Assembly (NCBI RefSeq): GCF_009674885.1
Contig: NZ_WKKA01000010.1
Span: 1 to 64,000, forward strand
Length of the DNA stretch: 64,000 bases
Direction of reading: 5' to 3'
Source of the DNA: Paracoccus sp. S-4012
GTDB lineage: Bacteria > Pseudomonadota > Alphaproteobacteria > Rhodobacterales > Rhodobacteraceae
In this document: piece by piece, positions 53,316-62,672 of the stretch
How positions within the stretch are numbered: position 1 is the stretch's first letter
How the letters are laid out: each line of letters begins with the position of its first letter
Translations under genes and position numbers: made by a program
The notes under the pieces: generated by a model
What the model saw: the letters and a program-made list of their open reading frames with translations, nothing else
What the model was told of the DNA's origin: nothing
Database searches by the model: none

Positions 53316-53861
53316 TCACAGCGGGATCAGCGCGAACTGCCGCAGCGACAGCTGCATCTGCGGCCGGCGGAGGTGCAGGATCACCTTGCGGTAGGCGCCA
53401 GCGGCCGCGTCCTGCGGCAGGTCGAGCTGCGTGACCGCGAGCCCCCCGGCGATCAGCATCTCCTGCGGCGGCTGGTCATGGTAGGTGCCATCTGGATCGA
53501 TGACGCGCAGGAAGATATCGGCCGCCACCGGCTCGCGGCAGTCGATCCCGACTTCGGCGAAGCAGACCGTGGCCGCGGCGGCCGTGTCGGGCAGCCGGCC
53601 CTCCAGCGTCATCCAGGCGGGCGCGTCGGTCTCGAGGTCGATGCCGTCGGTTCGCGGGCGCCGGAAGGCGAGATTGGCGCGCGAGCCGGCCGGCAGGCAG
53701 ATGTCGAAATCCGGGCCGAGATCGCGATGCCCCTCGATCAGGCTGGCGTCCCGCACCGAGGCCGCCGCGCTCGCCAGCAGGTCCACGCGGGTCTTCGCAA
53801 CGCGATCGAGCATGGCGGCAGCGGCGCGATAGGTGGTGATCGCGTGATCGAGGAGGGACAT
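53316..53861 (-). CDS. unknown protein of the glycan cluster (181 residues)
   Basis: I do not recognise a family. The first 30 residues are helical (LLDHAITTYRAAAAMLDRVA), the rest looks like a beta-sandwich (AWMTLEGRLPDTAAAATVCF, IFLRVIDPDGTYHD, YRKVILHLRRPQMQL). That resembles carbohydrate-binding or jelly-roll modules in outline only. It starts 94 bases after the GT2-GT4 gene, the largest gap in the cluster, so a promoter may lie there. Confidence 0.6.
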   Translation of the reverse strand: MSLLDHAITTYRAAAAMLDRVAKTRVDLLASAAASVRDASLIEGHRDLGPDFDICLPAGSRANLAFRRPRTDGIDLETDAPAWMTLEGRLPDTAAAATVCFAEVGIDCREPVAADIFLRVIDPDGTYHDQPPQEMLIAGGLAVTQLDLPQDAAAGAYRKVILHLRRPQMQLSLRQFALIPL

Positions 53862-53955
53862 GATCGGACTCCGGGCGGGCTTGGGGCGGTCTAATCCGTT
53901 TGGGCAGGGGTCGCTACCCCGTCACCCAATCTTCATAAGGTTTGACGGGTAATTG

Positions 53956-56553
53956 CTATCGGCGGTTGTGCGCCTTTTCCGCGATCCAGGCGCGAAGACC
54001 GCTGGTTGCGACGGTCCAGTCGCGCGCCCGTGCCGCTGCGTCCCGCGACAGCGCGGCAAGCGCCCCACGGTCCGAGTCGAGCCGCAGGATCGCCGCCACC
54101 ATCGAATCGACGCAGCCCTCCTCCGGGACAAGGATCCCGGTCTCGCCACCCCTCACCGCCTCGGCCACCGCGCCGACATCGGTCACGACCGGCACGCAGC
54201 CGAGACGCTGCGCCTCCAGCACCACGAGCGGCAGGCCCTCGTAGCGCGAGGGCAGGACCAGGATGTCGGCCGCCGTGAAGGCCGCGGTCAGGGCGGCAGG
54301 GGTCGAGAGCGGGCCGGGCAGCCGCGTCTCGGGCGACAGCGGACCGATCGGCCGGTCGGCGTTGACCACCGCCCGGCCCGCGAGCGTCAGCGCCATGCCG
54401 CGGCCCGCCTCCGACAGCCGCGAGAAGATCGCGGCGACCCGGTCGATGCCCTTCTGCTCGTCCAGGCGGCCGAGATAGAGGACCGAGAGTGGCGCCCCCG
54501 CCCCCGGATCGCGCCGCAGGGCCAGAGCGTCGGCAACCTCGGCCCCGGTCATCGGATAGCCCGGCGCGTTCACGACCGGGATCAGCTTCTCCGCCGGAAC
54601 CCCATGCGCGGCGAGCCAGTCGGCCATCCCCTGCGAGCAGGTGGCGACGGCGTCATAGGCGTGCTCATAGGCCAAGGTCAGGATCGGCGGGCCATAGGCG
54701 CGGCCGTAGTCGCTGACCTCCAGCACATGCTGGTGATCCACCATCAGCGTGCCGCCCCGCCGCAGCGCGCCCGCGACCTTGTGGGTGGCGGGCGAATGGG
54801 CGTTAACCACCACGTCCATCGGCCTCAGCAGCCCCTCGAGCGCGGCCCGTTCCTCGGGATTGCCCCAGCTGGTCTCGGCGGTGCCGAGATACTCGGCCCC
54901 GGCCCAGTCGGCGGCGCTCGGATCGGAGAGAAACGAGATCGTGGCGAACTCCGGCGGCCGCGCGCCATGCTCGAGCCGGGCCGGGCGGCCGCCGGTGACG
55001 ACGAGGTGGCAGCGGTGGCCTTCGACGGCGAACTCGCGCGCAACGGCGCGGGCGACTTTCTCGACGCCGCCCTGATCGAAGATCGAGACGGTGAAGGCGA
55101 TGTCGAGCCCGCCGCCCGCGCCCCGCAGCAGCGGCAGCACCGGCCCCCCCGAAGCCGTGAGGCGCGGCGCGTCATGGGCGCGCGTGCGCGGCCAGGCGCC
55201 GCCGGGCGCGCGCCAGTCCCAGGCGGTGTCGAGCGCGCTGCGGAAGCGGCTGCGGGCCAGGGCGGACAGCAGCGCCCCGGCGCCGGGGCGGGCGTCGTCC
55301 TCGCCCCCTCCGCCGCCCGGCAGGGTGAGCGTCAGGCGCTCGGCACCACCCTCCGCGGCAAGGGCGCGCAGCGTCGCATCGCCCGAGGGATCACCGGCGT
55401 TCAGCGCCTCGCGCAACGCTCCGTCCCCGCCGCGCGCAGCGGCGATCAGCGTGGCGAGCGGCAGGACCAGCAGATCAGCGGTCCCGCCGCCGTCCCACCC
55501 CTCGGCCTGTCCCAGCCCGACCTGCTCGCCCGCCCCCTCGCACCGGACCGCCACCGCGGCCAGTTCCGGCGCCGCCAGAAGCCGCCGCTCGACGGCCCAG
55601 AGGAGGCCGTGGAGCAGCCCGGCCTCGCGCAGCCGATCCGTGAGTCCCGTCGCCCCCAGAACCGTCATCGCGGGCGCATGATGGCGCAGCGGCGCGGCGG
55701 CGTGGCGGAGGACCATCGCCTCGAAGGCGTCGGCGCCGATCTCGCGCAGCTGCGAGGGATCGGTGCCCAGCGCCACCTCGCCGAGCCCGACGAAGGCGAA
55801 GCGCGGAAAGGCCTCGTGCTCGCGTGTAAGGGCCGACTGCGCCGAGAACAGCCACCGGTGCTTGCGCGCGATCTGGCGGCGCAACTGCGCGTCCAGGTCG
55901 TGCGAGCCCGCCAGCATCGAGGACGGGCGCTTGCGGTATTCCAGCAGCGGCCGCCCGGCCGGCCGCCCCGAAAAGCCCACCCGCTGCGCTGAGAGGAAAA
56001 AGTCCCAGTCCTCGTAGCCCTCGCGCAGGGTCTCGTCGAAACGGACGCCCCCGGCGAAGACGCGGGCGCGGATCAGGCTGCCGGCCTCGGAATGGTTGAC
56101 CAGCATGTGCATCAGCGGGCTGGGCACCTGGTCGGTGGCGTAGTGGGCGTCCTGCCCGAAGAAGTCGAAGGCCGGGTAGAACCAGTCAGCCTCGGGATGC
56201 GCCTCCAGCAGCGCCGCGAAGGCACGCCCGGCCCCGCGGGCGAGGCGGTTGTCGGCGTCGAGCAGGAAGATCGCATCGGGCGCGCCCGCCATCGCCGCGG
56301 CGATCCCGGCATTCCGCGCCGCGCTGAGGCCGCGGTTCGGCTGGTGGAGCACGGCCATCCGATCCGGCCCGAGCAGCGCCGCCCAGGCGGCGAGCGCCGC
56401 CCGCGTCTCGTCGAAGCGGCAGCCGTCATCGACAGCCACGATCCCGGCAAGCGTCCCCTCGTCCAGCAGCGCCGCGGCCGAGGCGATGGCGTCGTCCAGC
56501 AGCACCGGGTGGCCCATCACCGGGATCACCGCGACGACGCGCGGCTGGGTCAT
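53956..56553 (-). CDS. bifunctional GT2-GT4 glycosyltransferase
   Basis: The 865-residue protein is two glycosyltransferases in one chain. Residues 1-240 are family 2 (GT-A): VVAVIPVMGHPVLLDDAI, VAVDDGCRFDET, NRGLSAARNAGIAAA and FLLDADNRL with the metal-binding Asp. Residues about 505-865 are family 4 (GT-B): FDQGGVEKVARAVAREFAVE, VLYLGRLDEQKGIDRVAAIF and LPSRYEGLPLVVLEAQRLG with the EX7E glutamates. About 250 residues between them are not assigned. It can add two sugars in sequence. ATG 56553 overlaps the previous stop by four bases. Confidence 0.9.
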   Translation of the reverse strand: MTQPRVVAVIPVMGHPVLLDDAIASAAALLDEGTLAGIVAVDDGCRFDETRAALAAWAALLGPDRMAVLHQPNRGLSAARNAGIAAAMAGAPDAIFLLDADNRLARGAGRAFAALLEAHPEADWFYPAFDFFGQDAHYATDQVPSPLMHMLVNHSEAGSLIRARVFAGGVRFDETLREGYEDWDFFLSAQRVGFSGRPAGRPLLEYRKRPSSMLAGSHDLDAQLRRQIARKHRWLFSAQSALTREHEAFPRFAFVGLGEVALGTDPSQLREIGADAFEAMVLRHAAAPLRHHAPAMTVLGATGLTDRLREAGLLHGLLWAVERRLLAAPELAAVAVRCEGAGEQVGLGQAEGWDGGGTADLLVLPLATLIAAARGGDGALREALNAGDPSGDATLRALAAEGGAERLTLTLPGGGGGEDDARPGAGALLSALARSRFRSALDTAWDWRAPGGAWPRTRAHDAPRLTASGGPVLPLLRGAGGGLDIAFTVSIFDQGGVEKVARAVAREFAVEGHRCHLVVTGGRPARLEHGARPPEFATISFLSDPSAADWAGAEYLGTAETSWGNPEERAALEGLLRPMDVVVNAHSPATHKVAGALRRGGTLMVDHQHVLEVSDYGRAYGPPILTLAYEHAYDAVATCSQGMADWLAAHGVPAEKLIPVVNAPGYPMTGAEVADALALRRDPGAGAPLSVLYLGRLDEQKGIDRVAAIFSRLSEAGRGMALTLAGRAVVNADRPIGPLSPETRLPGPLSTPAALTAAFTAADILVLPSRYEGLPLVVLEAQRLGCVPVVTDVGAVAEAVRGGETGILVPEEGCVDSMVAAILRLDSDRGALAALSRDAAARARDWTVATSGLRAWIAEKAHNRR

Positions 56554-57923
56554 TCCGGCGCGCTCCGGCTCAGGCGGAAGGCGCGGAACAGCGCCCAGGC
56601 GCTCTCGTTCGTCGCCTCGCCGGCGACGCAGGTTGCGAGCAGCAGGTCGCAGCTGCGCCCCATGCGCGCGGCGGAGGGCTGCGGCGGGGCGTGGACCTCG
56701 CCCCAACTGCCGGGCGCGAGGTAGGTCCAAGGCCCGAGGAACTGCTGCCAGTTGTCACTGGTGGCCTGGCCGGGCGCGGCGAACCCCATGGCGAAGCCCA
56801 GCACGCCACTGCGCGGATGCGCGGCATGGACCACGGCCGAGGCGCGCTGCACGCCCGCGACCGGCACCCGCGCCAGCCGCGCGCAGACCGGCCCGGCGGT
56901 CGAGGGATGGACGAGGACCGCATTTTCCTTGGCCCAGAAGTCGGTGGCGACATGGTCCCTCGCGGCGCGCGGGCGGGCGATCAGCGCCGGGCGCGGCAGG
57001 TCCGCGGGCAGCAGCCGCTCATGCACAAGCCCTGCGACCGCGGGCGCCGTGGGCGCCATGCTCCCCGCAGTGCCGGTGATGCCCTTCCAGACGCGCAGCG
57101 CCAGCGTGCAGCCGTCGCCGCCCTCAAGCCCGTGCGCCGCGAAATCGGGATCGGGCACCGGATGGCCGAGGCCGATGATGGTCCCCTCCGGCAGCCCCTC
57201 GGCCAGAAGCACCCCGTCCTGGGGGTCCACCGGCAGCGGCGTTTCGGCCGCGAAGCGCAGCCAGCCGTCGGCGCGCTCGACCGAGGTCGCGGCGAGCGCG
57301 AGGGGATGCAGGTGCCCTTCGGAATCCTCGATCGCGACGACGACCTCGCCGGCCTCCTCGGGCGTCAGCTCCGGCAGCAGCAGGTCCACCGCCGCCAGGC
57401 CGGAGACATCCACGGGCAACGCCTGCCGGAGCGTCGCCGACCCCTCAGGGACGGTTGCCGTCGCGGGTCCCGGCGGCCAGTCGAGCGCCAGCGACGCCTG
57501 CGGCCCGCCCAGCGCCCAGGCCAGCCCTTCGAGGGCCTTGAAGCGCCGGTTGAGCGCCTCCTGCTCGCGCCTGAGCAGCGCCGCGCTCCGCCGCGCCGCG
57601 CCCGCGTCGGCGAGCGCCGCCTCGAGCCGCGCGCCCATCCCCGCGACGAGGGCCGCGGGATCGCCGTTCCAGACGACGCGCGGCAGATGACCAAGACCCG
57701 CGGCCTCCAGTGCCGCCTGCGCGTCGGCGTCCGCGCCCGGCGCGACCAGACAGAGGCGCGCCCGCCCGTCGCCGCCCGCTTGCGCCGCCGGGACGACCTC
57801 CAGCCCCGGCAGCGCCGCCGCGGCTGCGGCAAGGTCGATCCCGTCCGCAGCGAGCACGCGGAGGGGCGGCGTCACAGCCTTGGGCGGGGTCTTGTCATGG
57901 CTTTCGCCTCGGCTGCGCAACAT
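56550..57923 (-). CDS. unknown protein of the glycan cluster (457 residues)
   Basis: I do not recognise the family. From ATG 57923 the protein has an N-terminal alpha/beta part (LRVLAADGIDLAAAAAALPG, LCLVAPGADAD), a helical stretch (about 95-125), and a large beta-rich C-terminal half with repeated strand-like segments and GSWGEVHAPP near the end. No signal peptide or membrane helix is present. It overlaps the sulfotransferase-like gene by 29 bases and the GT2-GT4 gene by four. The start is uncertain; an in-frame GTG about 27 codons further on would avoid most of the overlap. Confidence 0.6.
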   Translation of the reverse strand: MLRSRGESHDKTPPKAVTPPLRVLAADGIDLAAAAAALPGLEVVPAAQAGGDGRARLCLVAPGADADAQAALEAAGLGHLPRVVWNGDPAALVAGMGARLEAALADAGAARRSAALLRREQEALNRRFKALEGLAWALGGPQASLALDWPPGPATATVPEGSATLRQALPVDVSGLAAVDLLLPELTPEEAGEVVVAIEDSEGHLHPLALAATSVERADGWLRFAAETPLPVDPQDGVLLAEGLPEGTIIGLGHPVPDPDFAAHGLEGGDGCTLALRVWKGITGTAGSMAPTAPAVAGLVHERLLPADLPRPALIARPRAARDHVATDFWAKENAVLVHPSTAGPVCARLARVPVAGVQRASAVVHAAHPRSGVLGFAMGFAAPGQATSDNWQQFLGPWTYLAPGSWGEVHAPPQPSAARMGRSCDLLLATCVAGEATNESAWALFRAFRLSRSAPE

Positions 57924-58944
57924 CGGTCCGGTTCTTCCATAGATGCGCTGCCAGCGCGTAGATGTCGGACGGCGTGAGCTCGTCGCCACCGGGATCGCCA
58001 CTCGCGCCCGAGCCTTCGCGCGGGCGGAACAGCGGGCCCGGACTGTCAGGAAAGTACCGCGCCTGCAACCACTGATAGCTGGGCTCATAATGGGCTGCAA
58101 TCTCCGCCGCCTGCGCGTCGCCGATGCGGAAACGGTCAGGACCCTGCCAGCGGCGCAGCGCCGGGATCAGGCCGGCGCGGGCCTCGTTCATGCGCCCGTC
58201 GCTCATCCGCGGCAGATGCGCGTTCATCCCGCGCAGGAACAGCAGCGACCGGCGGGAGAGCGACTCGTTGCGGCGCTCGATCCGGGGCGGGCTGAAGCCT
58301 TCGAGCCCGGCGGCGGCGAAGAAATCCGCAACCAGATCGCCACCGGCGTAATGCCCGTCCTCCATCCGGCGCAGGATCAAGGCCTCGTCGCCGAAGACAC
58401 TGGCCCAACGTTGCGTGATCGCCGCCCAGTCCGCGGTGCGCAGCAGCGAGGGCGGCAGCGGGTCGGGGAAGGACCAGGTCGCACCGCTGGCGACGGCGGT
58501 GGAATACCAGCTCTCGAAATACGAGACCGGCTCGCGGATATACATCACCACCCGGATCTCGCGGGCGAGCGAGGCCAGCAGCTTCCGCAGCCGGACGACC
58601 TCGCGGCGGCGCAGGAGGCGCGAGCTCATGTGCTCGTTCGACAGGATGACCGTATGCGCGCCGCTGGCCTCGATCTCGGCCGCAAGGTCGTCGCGCAGGC
58701 GGGCGCGAAAGTCGGGCAGGCCGGCGGGCTCGGCGATCCCGGCGATGACGCGCATCTCCTCGATCCCGCGCTCGTCATCGAGGCCGTAGGCGGTCAGCGC
58801 GATGTGGTTGAAGGCGCCCGGCGTCTTCGGAAACAGCACCCCGTGCGCGGCGAGTTCCGGCCGCGCCTTCTCCAGCGTCCGCTGGATCGTGGTGGTGCCG
58901 GTCTTCTCGGCGCCGATGTGCAGATGGATTCGTTCGGTGCGCAT
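57895..58944 (-). CDS. sulfotransferase-like protein
   Basis: The 349-residue protein begins ERIHLHIGAEKTGTTTIQ, a P-loop-like PAPS 5'-phosphosulfate-binding motif of sulfotransferases. A central segment, REIRVVMYIREPVSYFESW, is the second (3'-phosphate) site with a conserved Arg and a Ser region. It would transfer sulfate from PAPS to a sugar or peptide. The start at 58944 has the motif right at the N-terminus; an upstream ATG adds an unrelated stretch. It is the first gene of the glycan cluster, 129 bases from putA. Confidence 0.8.
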   Translation of the reverse strand: MRTERIHLHIGAEKTGTTTIQRTLEKARPELAAHGVLFPKTPGAFNHIALTAYGLDDERGIEEMRVIAGIAEPAGLPDFRARLRDDLAAEIEASGAHTVILSNEHMSSRLLRRREVVRLRKLLASLAREIRVVMYIREPVSYFESWYSTAVASGATWSFPDPLPPSLLRTADWAAITQRWASVFGDEALILRRMEDGHYAGGDLVADFFAAAGLEGFSPPRIERRNESLSRRSLLFLRGMNAHLPRMSDGRMNEARAGLIPALRRWQGPDRFRIGDAQAAEIAAHYEPSYQWLQARYFPDSPGPLFRPREGSGASGDPGGDELTPSDIYALAAHLWKNRTDVAQPRRKP

Positions 58945-59073
58945 CAGCCGAGGGCAACCACCGCCGGACGGCGCGCGGCCGCCTCCTGCATCCTTCCCGT
59001 CAAGCTGCCCCCCGCGTTGCTGGTACCTGTCTCCAAGCACCAGACATCGCGGGGGTCAAGCCGACGGACAGAT

Positions 59074-62000
59074 CTAGCCCGCCTCCGAGAGCAGCGCCGT
59101 GTTGCCTCCGGCGGCGGTCGTGTCGATGCAGAGGTGCCGCTCGACTGCCATCCGGGGGCCGATGTCGGCGGCGGTCAGCAGCGGCAGGATCGCGCCCTCG
59201 CGCGCGGCGAGGGCGCGGCGCAGGGCGGGGGCGCGCTCGCCCTCGCCGCGGAAGGCGACGGCGGCGATGCCGGGGAGGGTCGTCAGCGCCGCCGCGGACA
59301 GGAGGCCGTCGATGGCGTGCGGGCCGCGCGCGCCGGGGGTCACCTGCAGCGCGGGCGATCCGGCAGCGGTGGCGGCGGCGGCCTGTCCGGCGGCATCGGC
59401 GGCGGTCGGGCCGAGGCAGAGGACCGCGCCGCGGCCGTGGCGGGCAAGGCGGTTCAGCTCGCCGGTGGGGCCGGGCAGAACCTCGGCACCGCCGGCCGGC
59501 CGGGCCGGCGGAAGGGCAGCGAGGCGGCGGGCGACCTCCGCGGGGTCCGCGGCTGGCGCCGGCGAAGGCGCGGGCTCGGGCGGCGGCGGCGCGGCCCTGG
59601 TGAAGGCCGCGACATAATCCGGGCCGCCCGCCTTGGGCCCCGTGCCGGAGAGGCCTTCGCCACCGAAGGGCTGCACCCCCACCACGGCGCCGATCTGGTT
59701 GCGATTGACGTATATGTTGCCACAGCGGACCCGCCCAGCAGTCGCCTCGACGCGGCCGCCCATGCGGCTGTGGAGCGCGAAGGTCAGGCCGTAGCCGCTC
59801 GCGTTGACGGCCTCGATCACGCGGCCGATCTCGTCGGCCGCGAAGGTGGCGACGTGGAGGACGGGGCCGAAGACCTCGCGCTCGATGGCTTCGATGCCGG
59901 AGACCCGGATCATCGCCGGCGCGACGAAATGGCCCTCGGGCGGAGCGGCAAGCTCGTGGATCACGCGGCCCTCGGCGCGGGCGCGGGCGACGTGTGCGAG
60001 GATGCCCTGCCGCGCGCGGTCGTCGATCACCGGGCCGACATCGGTCGCGGCGTCCCAAGGATCGCCGAGGCGCAGCTCGTCCATCGCGCCCTTCAGCATC
60101 GCCAGCATCCCCTCGGCCACGTCCTCTTGCAGATAGAGGCAGCGCAGCGCCGAGCAGCGTTGACCGGCCGACTGGAAGGCCGAGGCGAGGACGTCGCGGA
60201 CGACCTGCTCGGGCAGGGCGGTGCTGTCCACGATCATGGCGTTGATGCCGCCGGTCTCGGCGATCAGCGGGGCGGAGGGCGCGAGGCCCTCGGCCATGCG
60301 GCGGTTGATCGCCTGCGCGGTGGCGGTCGAGCCGGTGAAGACCACGCCCGCGACGCGCGGATCGCCGGCCAAGACGGCACCGAGGTCGCCGCCGGGTCCC
60401 GGCAGCAGTTGCAGCGCGGTGTGCGGGATGCCCGCCTCGTGCAGCAGCCGCACGGCGCGGTGGGCGACAAGCGGCGTGGTCTCGGCGGGCTTCGCGAGCA
60501 CGGCGTTGCCGGCGACGAGCGCGCCGGCGATCTGGCCGGTGAAGATGGCGAGGGGGAAGTTCCAGGGGCTGATGGCGGTGACGATGCCGAGGGGCGGCGC
60601 ACCGCCAAGTTCGCGGCCGCGGGCGGCGTAGTAGCGCAGGAAGTCCACCGCCTCGCGCACCTCCCCGAGCGCGTCGAGCGGGGTTTTGCCCGCCTCGCGC
60701 GCGAGGATGGCGCAGAGTTCGCCGCTGTGGGTCTCGTAGAGGTCGGAGGCGGCTTCCAGCACCGCGGCGCGGGTCTGGGCGGGCGCATCCCACGGGACGG
60801 CGGCGGCGACCGCCGCCTCGGCCTCGGCGGGCGTCGCCTCGCGCACTATGCCGGGCTGGTCCTCAGGCCGCGCCGGGTTCGCCACCGGCTGCGCCTCGCC
60901 GCCACTCGCCTCCGTCGCCGTCAGCGGCCCCGCCTCCCACGACGCCCCGGCGAAGCGCGCCCGCGCCGCCTCGAACGCCGCGAGGTCGGCCGGTTCCTGC
61001 AAGTCCGCTCCGGCCGAGTTCCGCCGCTCCGGCAGGTAGAGCTCCGGCGCGGGCACCACGGTACGGTTCCCGCCCTGCGCCTCGAGCCGCGCCCAGGGGT
61101 CGGCTGCCACCGCCTCCGGCGCGATGCGCGGGTCCACCACCTGGTTGACGAAGCTGGAGTTCGCCCCGTTCTCGAGCATCCGCCGGGCGAGATAGGCCAG
61201 CAAATCCTTGTGCGGCCCGACCGGCGCGTAGATGCGGCAGCGGGTGCTCTCGGACTCGCGCAGGATCTCGTGCAGCGCCTCGCCCATGCCGTGCAGCCGC
61301 TGGAACTCGAAACCGCGCCGGTCGCCGGTCATGGCGAGGATCGCGGCGACGGTGTGCGCGTTATGGGTGGCGAACTGCGGATAGATGCGGTCGCGCATCG
61401 CCAGCAGCTTGCCCGCGCAGCCGAGGAACGCCACGTCCGACGCCGCCTTGCGGGTGAAGACCGGAAAGCCGTCCACCCCGTCCACCTGCGCGCGCTTGAT
61501 CTCGGTGTCCCAGTAGGCGCCCTTCACGAGCCGCACCATGATCCGCCGGTCGTGCCGCTCCGCAAGCGCGTGGAGCCAGTCGAGCACCGCCGGCGCGCGC
61601 TTGCCATAGGCCTGCACCACCACGCCGAAGCCGTCCCAGCCGGCGAGGGCCGGGTCGGGCAGCACCGCCTCGATCACGTCGAGCGACAGTTCCAGCCGGT
61701 TCTGCTCCTCGGCGTCGATGTTGAAGCCCATGCGCGCCTCGCGGGCGGCGCGGGCGAGGCGGGTGACGATCGGGACCAGCTCGGCCATGACGCGGTCGCG
61801 CTGCGCGGTGACGTAGCGCGGATGCAGGGCCGAGAGCTTGATCGAGATGCCGGGGTTGTCGCGGATGTCGCCGGCCTTCGCCTCGGTGGCGAGGCGCGCG
61901 ATGGCGGCGCTGTAGGCAGCGTCGAAATGCGCAGCATCGGCGGCGGTCATCGCGGCCTCGCCCAGCATGTCGTAGCTGTAGGTGTAGCCGCGCCGCGCCT

Positions 62001-62547
62001 CGGCCCGGCCGCGGCGCAGCGCCTCGTCCATGTCGCGGCCGAGGACGAAGGCGTCGCCCATCTCGCGCATCGCCCGCGTCACCGCGGCGCGGATCACCGG
62101 GGCGCCGAGGCGCTTGACCGCGGCGCGCAGCCCATCGTCGCCGCCCAGCACGCCACGGGTCAGGGCCAGCCCCTCGGTCGCCGCGTTGACCAGCCGCGAG
62201 GGCGATCCGCCCCGGTGCCGGGTCCAGTCGCCCTCACCGATCTTGTCGGCGATCAGCGCGTCGGCGGTGGCGCGGTCGGGCACCCGCAGCAGCGCCTCGG
62301 CCAGCGTCATCAGCGCCACCCCCTCGCGGGTCGAGAGGCCGTATTCGGCGAGGAACATTTCCATCAGGCCGGGGCGGGCGGAGGCGCGGATGGCGGTGAC
62401 CAGCTCCGCGCCGTGGCGGGCGGCGGCGGCGCGCTGCGCGGGGTCGGGGGCGAAGGGGGCAAGGCGGTCGAGGAGGGTTGCCTCGTCGGCGCGCAGATCG
62501 GCGCGGAGGGCAGAGCGGTCGAGCGGGGTGGTGGTGGTGTGGAACAT
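59074..62547 (-). CDS. putA: bifunctional proline dehydrogenase / P5C dehydrogenase PutA
   Basis: The 1157-residue enzyme oxidises proline to glutamate in two steps. The proline dehydrogenase barrel (about 60-460) has RLVKGAYWDTEIKRAQ, FEFQRLHGMGE and RRMLENGANSSFVNQ. The aldehyde dehydrogenase (about 510-1000) has ISPWNFPLAIFTGQ, ETGGINAMIVD and catalytic Cys798 in SAGQRCSALR. A C-terminal domain follows. It has no N-terminal ribbon-helix-helix, unlike E. coli PutA, so it is not its own repressor; a divergent Lrp regulator takes that role. ATG 62547 has AAGGTG upstream. Confidence 0.95.
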   Translation of the reverse strand: MFHTTTTPLDRSALRADLRADEATLLDRLAPFAPDPAQRAAAARHGAELVTAIRASARPGLMEMFLAEYGLSTREGVALMTLAEALLRVPDRATADALIADKIGEGDWTRHRGGSPSRLVNAATEGLALTRGVLGGDDGLRAAVKRLGAPVIRAAVTRAMREMGDAFVLGRDMDEALRRGRAEARRGYTYSYDMLGEAAMTAADAAHFDAAYSAAIARLATEAKAGDIRDNPGISIKLSALHPRYVTAQRDRVMAELVPIVTRLARAAREARMGFNIDAEEQNRLELSLDVIEAVLPDPALAGWDGFGVVVQAYGKRAPAVLDWLHALAERHDRRIMVRLVKGAYWDTEIKRAQVDGVDGFPVFTRKAASDVAFLGCAGKLLAMRDRIYPQFATHNAHTVAAILAMTGDRRGFEFQRLHGMGEALHEILRESESTRCRIYAPVGPHKDLLAYLARRMLENGANSSFVNQVVDPRIAPEAVAADPWARLEAQGGNRTVVPAPELYLPERRNSAGADLQEPADLAAFEAARARFAGASWEAGPLTATEASGGEAQPVANPARPEDQPGIVREATPAEAEAAVAAAVPWDAPAQTRAAVLEAASDLYETHSGELCAILAREAGKTPLDALGEVREAVDFLRYYAARGRELGGAPPLGIVTAISPWNFPLAIFTGQIAGALVAGNAVLAKPAETTPLVAHRAVRLLHEAGIPHTALQLLPGPGGDLGAVLAGDPRVAGVVFTGSTATAQAINRRMAEGLAPSAPLIAETGGINAMIVDSTALPEQVVRDVLASAFQSAGQRCSALRCLYLQEDVAEGMLAMLKGAMDELRLGDPWDAATDVGPVIDDRARQGILAHVARARAEGRVIHELAAPPEGHFVAPAMIRVSGIEAIEREVFGPVLHVATFAADEIGRVIEAVNASGYGLTFALHSRMGGRVEATAGRVRCGNIYVNRNQIGAVVGVQPFGGEGLSGTGPKAGGPDYVAAFTRAAPPPPEPAPSPAPAADPAEVARRLAALPPARPAGGAEVLPGPTGELNRLARHGRGAVLCLGPTAADAAGQAAAATAAGSPALQVTPGARGPHAIDGLLSAAALTTLPGIAAVAFRGEGERAPALRRALAAREGAILPLLTAADIGPRMAVERHLCIDTTAAGGNTALLSEAG

Positions 62548-62616
62548 GGGCGCGGGCACCTTCGGGCGGGACGCCGGCAGTCTAGCGCAAGTCGGAGCGG
62601 GCAGGGGGCCTGTCGT

Positions 62617-62629
62617 TGTGCCGGGCACA
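62617..62629. promoter_or_regulatory. palindrome between putA and its regulator
   Basis: TGTGCC-G-GGCACA (62617-62629) is a perfect 13-base dyad in the 125-base gap between divergent putA and the Lrp-type gene. It lies 70 bases before putA and 44 before the regulator, a good position for the regulator's operator. Confidence 0.55.
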
Positions 62630-62672
62630 GGCTTGTGGTCCGATGTTTACGCAGGTTGCAGGAGAGCCGCCC

